Program-made: the position numbers and the translations under genes
Source: Spirosoma aureum
GTDB taxonomy: Bacteria; Bacteroidota; Bacteroidia; Cytophagales; Spirosomataceae
Length of the DNA: 64,000 bases
Assembly (NCBI RefSeq): GCF_011604685.1
Contig: NZ_CP050063.1
Coordinates: forward strand, 5,788,501 to 5,852,500
Direction: 5' to 3'
Shown here: positions 8,693-16,819 of the stretch, piece after piece
Numbering within the stretch: position 1 is the first letter of the stretch
How the letters are laid out: each line of letters opens with the position of its first letter
Notes under the pieces: model-generated
Told to the model about the DNA's origin: nothing
The model's database searches: none
The model's input: only the letters and a program-made list of their open reading frames with translations

Positions 8693-9880
8693 ATGTCACC
8701 CTCACAGCCCTTTCTTAATCGCATTGTTGCTGGTTATCGCCTAACCACCTACATAGGTGCGGGTGGGATGGGCGAGGTTTTCAAAGCCGTGAATCCGGAA
8801 ACGGGAAACTTAGCCGCGGTGAAATTATTATACCGCCCTGAGTTTGCCGCCCGCTTTCGGAACGAAGCGTCCGTACATGCCTCGATTTCGCACCTGAACA
8901 TTGCGACTCTCTACGATTCCACGCTCATTGACAACCGTCCGGCACTGGTGATGGAATGGGTAGATGGCGAATCGCTGGATGAATTGATTCGTCGGAAAGG
9001 GCGGCTCAGCAATACGGAAGCTTGTCGTATCCTGGAACAGATGGTCAGCGCCATCACCTATCTGCATCGGAACGGCATTGTTCACCGCGACCTGAAACCT
9101 TCAAACGTGCGGGTCCAGCCCGATGGTCAGATTAAACTACTCGACTTCGGCATCGCAAAAGGGCAGCATACGCCACAACTAACCCAAATCGGATTTGCCG
9201 TTGGCACGACCGAGTTTATGGCTCCCGAACAGTTTACCGGGCGGGTTGAAGCAAAATCGGACTGCTGGGCATTGGGCATATTGCTCTACGAAATGACTAC
9301 CGGCCATCTGCCTTTCGAGGCCGCCAGTCCGTTGCTGTTGCGTCAACAGATTACACGAGGCCACTTTACCAGTCCGCGCCTGCTCAATCCCGACATTTCG
9401 CCCGTATTGCTATCGGTTATACAAGATTGCCTGCAAACGAACCCGGCAAAACGCGCCACGGCAGTTGAAATCGGGCAACAGTTACGAACCGCTGAGTATA
9501 CTGAAGCACCCACTGAACGCAAACAACCTTTACACCTAAAGTCCTATCCAACAACCAATTGGCTGGCCTGGCTACTGGCCATTTTGATCATTATTGGGAT
9601 TTCTGTTCTCAACGGCAGTTGGAAAAAAATTCCTAAACAGGAAGAAACCAGTGTAAGCCTGCCCGACCAGTATGAACAAATACAGGTTGAGGTGCTCAAT
9701 GCTGACTATGACCTCGAATTGGTCATGCCCGATGGCACCGTTCAGGACAAAGAGCCTTTTCGGGTCAGGCGATTGCCGGGTGAAGCGCTGCCAATTACCA
9801 TCCGACACGGCGGAACAGAACAGCAATACGTCATTGCCCCCGAAGTACGAGAATTGTATCAGTGTTACTTTGATCGATAG
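8693..9880 (+). CDS. Membrane Ser/Thr protein kinase (PknB/Hanks type)
   Basis: 395 residues. The kinase domain (about 15-265) is complete: glycine loop GAGGMGEVF, catalytic Lys44 in AAVKLL, HRDLKPSN with H131-R132-D133, D151-F152-G153, and APEQ. One membrane helix (about 290-306, WLAWLLAILIIIGISVL) is followed by a periplasmic domain of about 85 residues rich in acidic and beta-strand residues, with no known fold recognised. It is followed after 11 bp by the PP2C gene, so the two are co-transcribed. The kinase domain resembles that of the gene at 16820; the segment SDCWALGILLYEM is identical, pointing to duplication. Confidence 0.9.
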   Translation: MSPSQPFLNRIVAGYRLTTYIGAGGMGEVFKAVNPETGNLAAVKLLYRPEFAARFRNEASVHASISHLNIATLYDSTLIDNRPALVMEWVDGESLDELIRRKGRLSNTEACRILEQMVSAITYLHRNGIVHRDLKPSNVRVQPDGQIKLLDFGIAKGQHTPQLTQIGFAVGTTEFMAPEQFTGRVEAKSDCWALGILLYEMTTGHLPFEAASPLLLRQQITRGHFTSPRLLNPDISPVLLSVIQDCLQTNPAKRATAVEIGQQLRTAEYTEAPTERKQPLHLKSYPTTNWLAWLLAILIIIGISVLNGSWKKIPKQEETSVSLPDQYEQIQVEVLNADYDLELVMPDGTVQDKEPFRVRRLPGEALPITIRHGGTEQQYVIAPEVRELYQCYFDR

Positions 9881-9891
9881 CAACCGCGCTC

Positions 9892-10830
9892 ATGAAAAAA
9901 ATCCTCAAATGGCTATTTGGGCAACAGGAGCCGGATGCGCTTCCCGAAACAGCCGAATCCGTAGTAGAACAGACTACGAATGATTCATCCGACAGTCCAG
10001 CCTCTGCCGGAGAAATCAATGCCGTTGTGCTCTCAGATGTAGGCAATGTACGGCAGAACAATGAAGACACCGGGTTATTCGTACGCCTGGCCGACGAAGG
10101 AATTCGCCGGTTGAAAGGGTACCTTCTGCTGGTAGCCGACGGAATGGGTGGGCATCTGGCCGGTGAAGTAGCCAGTCAGATGGCTGCTGAAATCGTAAAC
10201 CGTGAATATTTCCAGCACAAGGACTCCATCGAAAAAAGTCTGCTACGGGCTTTCCAGATCGCCAATCGGGAAATATTCAACGAAGCACGACAACACGATA
10301 CACTACGCGGAATGGGCACTACCTGCACCGCCATTGTGGTGCACGACCAGCAGTTATACTTTGCTCATGTGGGCGATAGTCGGGCTTATTTGTTCAAAGC
10401 CGGGCAGTTAATCCAGCTCACTGAAGACCATACGTACGTGCAGGAATTGCTGCGGGCGGGCGATATTACTGCTGAAGCTGCAATCAGCCATCCGGAACGA
10501 AATGTGCTGACTCAGGCTATGGGTACGAAAGCCGACGTTCGGGTCGACTTAGGCCGTTGCGTGCTCCCATTCGATCTCAATGACCGATTGCTTTTGTGTT
10601 CTGATGGGCTGTATGAGTATTGCAGCGATGCCGATTTTGTGCAGTTGCTGAATCAGGCTAATCTGCCCGATATAGCCGACGAGTTCATCAGAATTGCCAA
10701 GAGCCGGGGAGGGCACGATAACATCACGGTTGTGCTGGCCGAGCGGATCGCAACACCTGATGAAACGGCCCCCAGAGAAACGCGCGAGATTGATCTTCCA
10801 TTTACCCGTGATCTGACACTTCCTCAATGA
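9892..10830 (+). CDS. PP2C-family protein serine/threonine phosphatase
   Basis: 312 residues. The PP2C domain (about 45-290) shows all metal-binding motifs: RQNNEDT, VADGMGGHLAGE, GMGTTCTAIVV, AHVGDSRAYLF, LTEDHTYVQ, LLCSDGLYEY and GGHDNITVVLAE. It is cytoplasmic: there is no signal or membrane segment, and the short basic N-terminus (MKKILKWLFG) leads into an acidic linker. It lies between two kinase genes and overlaps the downstream one by 4 bp (ATGA at 10827), so tight translational coupling is expected. It probably dephosphorylates the targets of these kinases, or the kinases themselves. Confidence 0.93.
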   Translation: MKKILKWLFGQQEPDALPETAESVVEQTTNDSSDSPASAGEINAVVLSDVGNVRQNNEDTGLFVRLADEGIRRLKGYLLLVADGMGGHLAGEVASQMAAEIVNREYFQHKDSIEKSLLRAFQIANREIFNEARQHDTLRGMGTTCTAIVVHDQQLYFAHVGDSRAYLFKAGQLIQLTEDHTYVQELLRAGDITAEAAISHPERNVLTQAMGTKADVRVDLGRCVLPFDLNDRLLLCSDGLYEYCSDADFVQLLNQANLPDIADEFIRIAKSRGGHDNITVVLAERIATPDETAPRETREIDLPFTRDLTLPQ

Positions 10831-12644
10831 CTTCGACAACACTATCCATGAAAGGCCGATTCATTCATCACTACCGCATTGAGTCGCTGCTTGGCGAAGG
10901 AGGCATGGGAACCGTCTATCGGGCACTCGACACTCACCTCGAACGGCCCGTTGCCGTAAAAATGCTTCACTCCCACCTGGTGAGTCAGGTTTCGTTTATG
11001 GAGCGATTCCGTAATGAAGCGCTCATTCTGGCCCGGCTCAACCACCCAAACATTGCCGTAGTCTACAATTTCCTGCAGGACGGTACCGATTACTTCATGG
11101 CGATGGAGTTCGTAGAAGGCGACAGTCTGGAAATGCTGATCCGTAAAACCGGCGCATTGCCAGCAGCGGTAGCCGCCGAAATAACCCGGCAGGGCCTTGA
11201 AGGACTTGCCCACGCTCATCGCAAGGGTGTTCTGCACCGGGATATTAAACCGGCGAACCTGATGATAACACCGGAAGGGGCTATTAAACTCATGGATTTT
11301 GGCATTGCCCGTGTGGTGGGTGAACAGCGAATGACGCAGGCAAACCGCGTAGTAGGCACGCTCGAATACATGGCCCCCGAGCTGATTCAGGGGGAAGCTC
11401 CGTCGCCCGCTTCCGATCTTTACGCCATGGGCATTCTGCTCTATGAACTCCTTTCCGGAAAACTACCTTTCGCGAGCCGGACTGACTATGAGTTGATGCA
11501 GACCATCATCCGCGAGAAGCCAATTGGTTTACGCAAATTAAATGCCCAGATACCGAAAGAACTGGAAGCTGTCGTCCAAAAAGCCCTTGAAAAAAATCCG
11601 GCTAAACGATTTGCCGATGCCAGAGAATTCCAGAAAGCATTACAGCCCTTTTTCTCACAGTCTCCAGCCCTGAATCCCGCTCAGTTGATCGTTGCTACAC
11701 CGGTTAAGGATGTCATGGATTTTCAACCGGCACGCCGGAAGAGCCCACCCGAAACAAAAGTGGCACCATCAACCAACCGATCATTTTCCAACAGGCACCT
11801 TCCTGCATCGGGTTGGTTAGCCGAAAACTGGCAAATCGTACTGGCTGGTGGTTTAACGGCTTTGGCTTTGTTTTTCATCAGTTTGATACTCTTTGATCAA
11901 ACCACTGATACGAAGCTCACCAACCCAAACCAGCCGGCCATAAAACATCCGGCAGTGGCAGCTAACCAGCCCAAACACTCAGTTGATGAGCCAGTTTCAG
12001 ACAATCCCCAGGCCTCCTTCACTCCTGCTTCGCCCGTGACACCTGCCGAGGTCAAGACCGTACCGGTCGAAAAGAAACCGAATCCGACGGAGAAAATCCC
12101 AAAAGTATCAACGCCCAAACCGCCTGTCAGTAAAGCACCCCTCAGCCGGAAGCCCGTGCTGATTACGCAGGAAACCCCCGCCCAAAAACCCATTGAAGAA
12201 CCCGTAAATCAACCGGTCGCTCCAGTGCGTTCGGAACCCGTTCCAGAACTGGCGGCACCCCAAACGATCGCCCACAAATCAATTGCGATCCGGCGGTTGA
12301 AGGTTAATCTGACACTAACCGAAGGACTGTCTTCCGATGGGGCTCATGAGGGACAATCGATTCGTTTTCGGGTAACCGAACCCGTTCTGAGCGATGGTCA
12401 GGTTGTTATTCAGGCGGGTGCCACAGCTTACGGAGAAGTAAGCCAGGTGAAGCGGGCCGAAGGTGACATCTTCCGAAAGAAAAATCTACTGGAATTCCGG
12501 ATTACTTCCGTAGAAACCATCAACGGTAAACGGCTGCTGCTCCGGTCAGCAACGATCAGTGACGAAGCAAAAGGACAGCCGGTACTGTTTCGGCCCGGAC
12601 AAACCTTTGAAGTACGTACCGGCGACGATGTACTTAATTTTTAG
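10827..12644 (+). CDS. Membrane Ser/Thr kinase with Pro-rich periplasmic stalk and C-terminal domain
   Basis: 605 residues. The kinase domain (about 15-277) is intact: GEGGMGTVYRA, Lys45 in VAVKML, HRDIKPANL with D139, DFG at 157-159 and APELIQGE. One membrane helix lies at about 335-356. A periplasmic stalk of about 120 residues rich in Pro, Lys, Thr and Glu follows (NPTEKIPKVSTPKPPVSKAP), long enough to span toward peptidoglycan or the outer membrane. It ends in a folded domain (about 485-605) with LNLTLTEGL-like strands, VIQAGATAYGEV and LLEFRITSVETINGKRL. This end resembles small beta domains of envelope-binding proteins, but I cannot name a family. It starts inside the PP2C stop region. 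Confidence 0.9.
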   Translation: MTSTTLSMKGRFIHHYRIESLLGEGGMGTVYRALDTHLERPVAVKMLHSHLVSQVSFMERFRNEALILARLNHPNIAVVYNFLQDGTDYFMAMEFVEGDSLEMLIRKTGALPAAVAAEITRQGLEGLAHAHRKGVLHRDIKPANLMITPEGAIKLMDFGIARVVGEQRMTQANRVVGTLEYMAPELIQGEAPSPASDLYAMGILLYELLSGKLPFASRTDYELMQTIIREKPIGLRKLNAQIPKELEAVVQKALEKNPAKRFADAREFQKALQPFFSQSPALNPAQLIVATPVKDVMDFQPARRKSPPETKVAPSTNRSFSNRHLPASGWLAENWQIVLAGGLTALALFFISLILFDQTTDTKLTNPNQPAIKHPAVAANQPKHSVDEPVSDNPQASFTPASPVTPAEVKTVPVEKKPNPTEKIPKVSTPKPPVSKAPLSRKPVLITQETPAQKPIEEPVNQPVAPVRSEPVPELAAPQTIAHKSIAIRRLKVNLTLTEGLSSDGAHEGQSIRFRVTEPVLSDGQVVIQAGATAYGEVSQVKRAEGDIFRKKNLLEFRITSVETINGKRLLLRSATISDEAKGQPVLFRPGQTFEVRTGDDVLNF

Positions 12645-12689
12645 CGACTCAATTTGATCCTTTCCAGCTCACATAAACTACACGAACTC

Positions 12690-13325
12690 ATGCGCTATTC
12701 TCCGTTTACTATCCTGCTTATAGGAGCAACGTTACTCATGTCGACCAACCTCTTGGCCCAAACCATTCGACAACGCTCTACTACAGAAGGATTCAATTTG
12801 AGTCTTCAGGGGCATTACATGAACTGGTCCTCCGATTATTTCCAGTTCCTGGATGAACGGTCGGGCAACGGCATAGGCTTTGGCGGAAGAGCAGGTTTTG
12901 GCCTGAACCAACGCTATGAAGTGTTTCTTCAATACAATTATACCTCGCTGAATGCCTCGAATATAGCCGCCCAATCGTTTCATTTCTCGCATTTAACACC
13001 GGGAATACGATTCAACTTTTCGCCCACAACGCGCGCCCTTCGCCCATATGCCGAAGTGGGTTATGCGTATCAAACGGGTAAAGTAGATCAGGTTCTCAAT
13101 CAGAACGGTGGTCGTGACAATCTCCTGTTTAAAGGTGGGGCAGCCCATATTGGTGCTGGCCTTACCTATTTCGTCTCCCTACCGATAGCCATAACGCTGG
13201 GCGGTTCTGTTCAGGTGGCGGGTAAGCCAACCGTTCAATTAAACGGCCGGGACACGTCTGATCAAGCGGATCTATCGGCCTATCGAATCTCGCTGGGGAT
13301 TGTCCTGTATCTCAGCGAATTGTAA
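12690..13325 (+). CDS. Outer-membrane beta-barrel protein (OmpA/OmpX-like porin fold)
   Basis: 211 residues from the ATG at 12690, which begins a signal peptide (MRYSPFTILLIGATLLMSTNLLAQ). The upstream alternative at 12654 only adds a polar leader. The mature part alternates hydrophobic and polar residues with strand-ending aromatics: FGGRAGFGLNQRYEVFLQYNYTSL, GIRFNFSP, LRPYAEVGYAYQTG, GAGLTYFVSLPIAITLGGSVQV. The end YRISLGIVLYLSEL is consistent with an eight-stranded barrel. It follows the second membrane kinase by 45 bp, so it may belong to the same transcript and provide the outer-membrane partner of the signalling block (inference). Confidence 0.75.
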   Translation: MRYSPFTILLIGATLLMSTNLLAQTIRQRSTTEGFNLSLQGHYMNWSSDYFQFLDERSGNGIGFGGRAGFGLNQRYEVFLQYNYTSLNASNIAAQSFHFSHLTPGIRFNFSPTTRALRPYAEVGYAYQTGKVDQVLNQNGGRDNLLFKGGAAHIGAGLTYFVSLPIAITLGGSVQVAGKPTVQLNGRDTSDQADLSAYRISLGIVLYLSEL

Positions 13326-13412
13326 GACTAGGCATTGCTATTCCAGTAACACAGTGGCTTATGTCCAGCGAATAGTAGCTAAAAACCAATAGACCTTCGC
13401 CACCACGCTTCC

Positions 13413-13452
13413 CCAATTTATAGGTTTTCCTGTAGCCAGAATGTAGGTCTTT
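13413..13452. promoter_or_regulatory. Second copy of the paired motif found at 6626-6667
   Basis: CAATTTATAGGTTTTCC (13413-13429) is followed by a diverged copy at 13436-13452, with starts 23 bp apart. The first half shares TATAGGTTTTCC with the 6626 copy, and TAG follows nearby in both. It lies about 60 bp before the ATG at 13515. A shared element upstream of two units of this block suggests a common regulator. Confidence 0.4.
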
Positions 13453-13514
13453 GGGGATAGAACCGCAGTCAATTACAGGAGACCTTTGTCATGTCCTTTT
13501 AATCAAACGCAATC

Positions 13515-14843
13515 ATGCAAACGATTTCTTCTTCCTCCGCTTCTCATACCATCCGTCACGACGCTACCACTGCCGATGATGAAGGCTTTTTCAGCGTTCT
13601 CTATGAAATTATCCGGCGGCATCCGTTTCTGTTCACAGTTCTTTTTATGCTACCGTTTGTAGCGTTATTGATTTCTATGGGCCTCAAATGGTATTATGTC
13701 TTTAATGATTCGGCCCATTACCTGTCAAATTTCCAGATCGATCCCAAAACCGGCACCTGGTCTGATCATAGCCGCTATTTCAGTCCGGGAATAGACCGCT
13801 ACATTCGCGAACTTGATATCGCCGGTTTGCTTGGGGGCATTGTCGGTATTTTTATTGGCTTATTCGTGACCGTATCGACCGAAAAAGCGAACCGGCAGAA
13901 GGAGAAAGTGAACCAACAGGAAATGGATCACATTAAGACCCAGACCAATCTGCTGGTTCAGGCGACCCAGTCGCTCAATACGCTGATGATCGACGTAAGC
14001 GGAAAGGTTAACGAAAAAGTGCTCCTTATGGAAGGAGCCGATGAAGTTCTGGATGGCATCGGCAAGGTCATTGAATCGGCCCAGTCACAGGGGAACGACC
14101 TGCTTGTGCTGTCAAATACGGCTCGTGTGGAGGGAATTTCTCCTTTTCGCATGGATTACGTTGCCAAACACGCTGACCTTAAACCGCATGAGTTACGGAA
14201 TGCCACTCAGTTCGAGTATGCCCGTAAAGCAGAAGCCCTCCAGCGCGACCGAACCGATATTGAAAATAAGTTGAAAGGGGCTGCCCTTTACCTCCAGAAT
14301 ATGGGCATTGACGCCCACGTAGAATTTGTAACGCTTAATGATCAGAACGAAGGCGCTACACACGCTTTTCTTAAATACCTCGGAAAAGTGGTCAATGAGC
14401 ACGTATCTGTTGAAACCTATCGGCCGGGCAGCAACGCCATTCTGACCCAGCGCGATGACATTCCGCATCACAATCGTTTTCTGGTACCCGCTGCTTCGGA
14501 AGAGGACACCGAACCCAAATCGCTGTTGGTGAGCCAGCTATACAGAGATCATTCGCAGGCTATTCGCGAGATGCAGGAACTGGGCATTCGGGTCTCAAAG
14601 GTCAATAAGACGCTGCCGGTACAGCTGTTTATCAGCTCCCCCCGAGACAACAAACCGGGCATTTTCCGGGGCCTGTGCGTCTGTATTCTTGGAAGCGGGT
14701 CAAGTGCCAGTGGAAGGGCGTCGAAACTAACGGCTTTTCTGACCGAAGACCCGCACATTATCGCTTCCATGACCGAGTTATTCTACGATTACCAGACAGA
14801 CGGCAAGCTGAATACGCAGGAGTTTATCCGGCAAATGATTTAG
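13515..14843 (+). CDS. Two-TM membrane protein with coiled coil and cytoplasmic domain, unrecognised
   Basis: 442 residues, family unknown. A Ser/Thr-rich start is followed by helix 1 (about 35-56, FLFTVLFMLPFVALLISMGL). A periplasmic loop of about 55 residues comes next, then helix 2 (about 112-127, LLGGIVGIFIGLFV). A charged heptad-like region (about 128-185, EKANRQKEKVNQQEMDHIKTQ) is probably a coiled coil. The rest is a cytoplasmic alpha/beta domain of about 250 residues containing VEFVTLNDQNEGATHAFLKYLGK and, near the end, FRGLCVCILGSGSSASGRASK. The glycine/serine-rich turn might be a nucleotide- or phosphate-binding loop, but that is speculative. It carries the paired promoter motif and precedes an ABC exporter. 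Confidence 0.65.
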   Translation: MQTISSSSASHTIRHDATTADDEGFFSVLYEIIRRHPFLFTVLFMLPFVALLISMGLKWYYVFNDSAHYLSNFQIDPKTGTWSDHSRYFSPGIDRYIRELDIAGLLGGIVGIFIGLFVTVSTEKANRQKEKVNQQEMDHIKTQTNLLVQATQSLNTLMIDVSGKVNEKVLLMEGADEVLDGIGKVIESAQSQGNDLLVLSNTARVEGISPFRMDYVAKHADLKPHELRNATQFEYARKAEALQRDRTDIENKLKGAALYLQNMGIDAHVEFVTLNDQNEGATHAFLKYLGKVVNEHVSVETYRPGSNAILTQRDDIPHHNRFLVPAASEEDTEPKSLLVSQLYRDHSQAIREMQELGIRVSKVNKTLPVQLFISSPRDNKPGIFRGLCVCILGSGSSASGRASKLTAFLTEDPHIIASMTELFYDYQTDGKLNTQEFIRQMI

Positions 14844-14862
14844 ACGTAAACAGGTTACAGCA

Positions 14863-14948
14863 GGCAGTGGGCAGTATTCAGCTGGTAGTTTTCATTGAAT
14901 AGCTATCATGCTTACTGCCGACTGCCCACTGAAGACTGCCTACTGCCT
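14863..14948. repeat. Heptamer-period repeat (ACTGCCN) with inverted copy
   Basis: From 14914 to 14948 there are five tandem 7-bp units of consensus ACTGCCN; the third unit is ACTGAAG. An inverted copy of two units lies at 14863-14874 (GGCAGTGGGCAG), so the region can fold into a hairpin. It occupies the gap between the two-TM protein and the ABC exporter. Other loci in this window have the same period but different sequence (19808, 55879, 60087, 62131). Confidence 0.75.
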
Positions 14949-14971
14949 TCCAAACTCCTACCCAAACGCTC

Positions 14972-16753
14972 ATGAACACCTTTATTCTTATCCGGAAACT
15001 CTGGCCATTTGTTCGTAACTACCGGGGTAGTCTGGCAGTAGCACTTCTCCTGACTACCATTGGGGCACTGCTCGCGCAGGTTACACCCCTGGTCATGGAA
15101 TACTCGGTCAATACCGTCCAGAAACTACTGGATCGCCCGATCGAAAAAACAGAAGTGGCCTGGGTTGTTGGCAGTTTGGTAGCTATTTTGCTTACCAAAG
15201 AACTCCTGAGCCTATTGGTCCAGCTGGGGCAGAAGTTTTTGAGTGACCGCATCCGTTTTCGGATGGCAGCCGATCTCTATGAGTTTACCATTAGCCGGAT
15301 TGTTTCCTACCACCTGTCCTTCTTTGCCCTGGGTCAGAATCAGACGGGCAAGCTCGAAAAACGAATCGACAAGGGCATTGAAAGCCTGACCAAAACGGTA
15401 AAGAATCTCTTTGTCGACATTGTTCCGATGATGGCCAATGCGCTCTTTGCGCTGGTGCTGATTTACAACAAAAATGTTGGCGTTGGTATCGTGGCAACAC
15501 TGGTACTACCCCTGTATGCCTATATCAGTCGGGAGCAAACCAAGCGTCAATCGCAGATACGCCGAAGTATTCAGGAAATACGGGAAAATAAGGCCAATGC
15601 ACTCTTCGGGCTCCTGGAATCCATTTTTGTCGTAAAATCCTTCGTGCGGGAACGTTATGAACAGGACCGTCAGCACGTCCTGAACGTCAGTTTGTGCACC
15701 AACGAAATTCGTCATCATCGGACTAATTACCTGTTCGATGGCCTGAAAAGTGTTGCTGAACAAATTGGCATTGTTCTCGTCTTTGTTGTGACCATCTATT
15801 TTGTTCTGAATCGCCAGATGACCATTGGAGCCATTCTACTTCATATTATGCTCTTAAACAATGTGTCGGCCCCGGTCAGGCACCTGCATCGCATCTATGA
15901 CGAGTATTCAGAAGCCCTCGTTTATGCCGAAGGATTTTTTGACATGATCGAGAACAATACCTACTTACCCCATCAGGGTTCACTCAAAACAACTGCCTGG
16001 CAGGGGCACTTCTCCCTCAAAAATGTCGATTTTATTTATCCGAACGGCAAGCAGGCCCTCCGCGATGTTACACTCGATCTTAAACCGGGGAAAGTAACAG
16101 CCATCGTCGGGCTATCAGGGGCGGGTAAAAGTTCAGCACTGAATCTGCTGGCCGGTTTTTACAATCCGACGCAGGGCAGCGTTCTACTCGACGGGAAACC
16201 CCTTTCAGGCTATGACAGCGAATTTGTCCGGGAAAACGTGGGGCTCGTTCTTCAGAAAAACCACATTTTTGCCGGAACGATCGAAGAAAATATTCGCTAC
16301 GGACGCCTGGAAGCTACTCCCGACGACGTTATTGAAGCCGCCCGACAAGCCAGTCTCCACGCACAGGTATTGCAATTGCCTCAAGGTTACCAAACCGAAG
16401 CCCGAACCCTGTCGGGTGGGCAACAGCAACGCATTGCCATTGCCCGGTTATTCCTGAAAAATCCGCCGGTACTACTGCTCGACGAGCCTACCGCCAGCCT
16501 GGATGCCATCACGGCAGAACAAATTAAGGAAAGCCTGGACGCCATCAAGCAGAATCGCACCGTACTAATCATTTCCCATAATATCAGTCAGATCATGGAC
16601 GCCGACCAGATTTATGTCATGCAGGAGGGCGAAGTGATTGGGCAGGGCACTCACGAGTCGCTCTATCAGTCGGGCGGCCTCTACCGCGACATCATTGATT
16701 CAAATGCCCGGACACTTAACATCAGCCGTTTGGCAGCCACCGTACTGGGTTAA
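14972..16753 (+). CDS. ABC exporter half-transporter (TMD-NBD fusion)
   Basis: 593 residues. The N-terminal part (about 15-310) is a type IV exporter membrane domain with six helices. The C-terminal ATPase (about 345-580) has Walker A GLSGAGKSSAL, Q-loop VLQKNHIF, signature LSGGQQQRIAIARL, Walker B VLLLDEPTASLD and the H-loop ISHN. It should act as a homodimer exporting a lipid, peptide or drug; the substrate cannot be read from sequence. It is 128 bp after the two-TM protein and 66 bp before the soluble Ser/Thr kinase, within the signalling block, so kinase control of export is a reasonable but unproven idea. Confidence 0.9.
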   Translation: MNTFILIRKLWPFVRNYRGSLAVALLLTTIGALLAQVTPLVMEYSVNTVQKLLDRPIEKTEVAWVVGSLVAILLTKELLSLLVQLGQKFLSDRIRFRMAADLYEFTISRIVSYHLSFFALGQNQTGKLEKRIDKGIESLTKTVKNLFVDIVPMMANALFALVLIYNKNVGVGIVATLVLPLYAYISREQTKRQSQIRRSIQEIRENKANALFGLLESIFVVKSFVRERYEQDRQHVLNVSLCTNEIRHHRTNYLFDGLKSVAEQIGIVLVFVVTIYFVLNRQMTIGAILLHIMLLNNVSAPVRHLHRIYDEYSEALVYAEGFFDMIENNTYLPHQGSLKTTAWQGHFSLKNVDFIYPNGKQALRDVTLDLKPGKVTAIVGLSGAGKSSALNLLAGFYNPTQGSVLLDGKPLSGYDSEFVRENVGLVLQKNHIFAGTIEENIRYGRLEATPDDVIEAARQASLHAQVLQLPQGYQTEARTLSGGQQQRIAIARLFLKNPPVLLLDEPTASLDAITAEQIKESLDAIKQNRTVLIISHNISQIMDADQIYVMQEGEVIGQGTHESLYQSGGLYRDIIDSNARTLNISRLAATVLG

Positions 16754-16819
16754 TCAGCCGCCATTGAAGACTTTAACGTATTGCATCTCAAATCACATTC
16801 GTCTATAAGCGTTCCTGAA

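Noticed and set aside
14863..14948. Heptamer repeat as a CRISPR array or integron attC site
   Set aside because: The units are 7 bp with no spacers and no cas genes; no integrase or RYYYAAC-type core sites were found.
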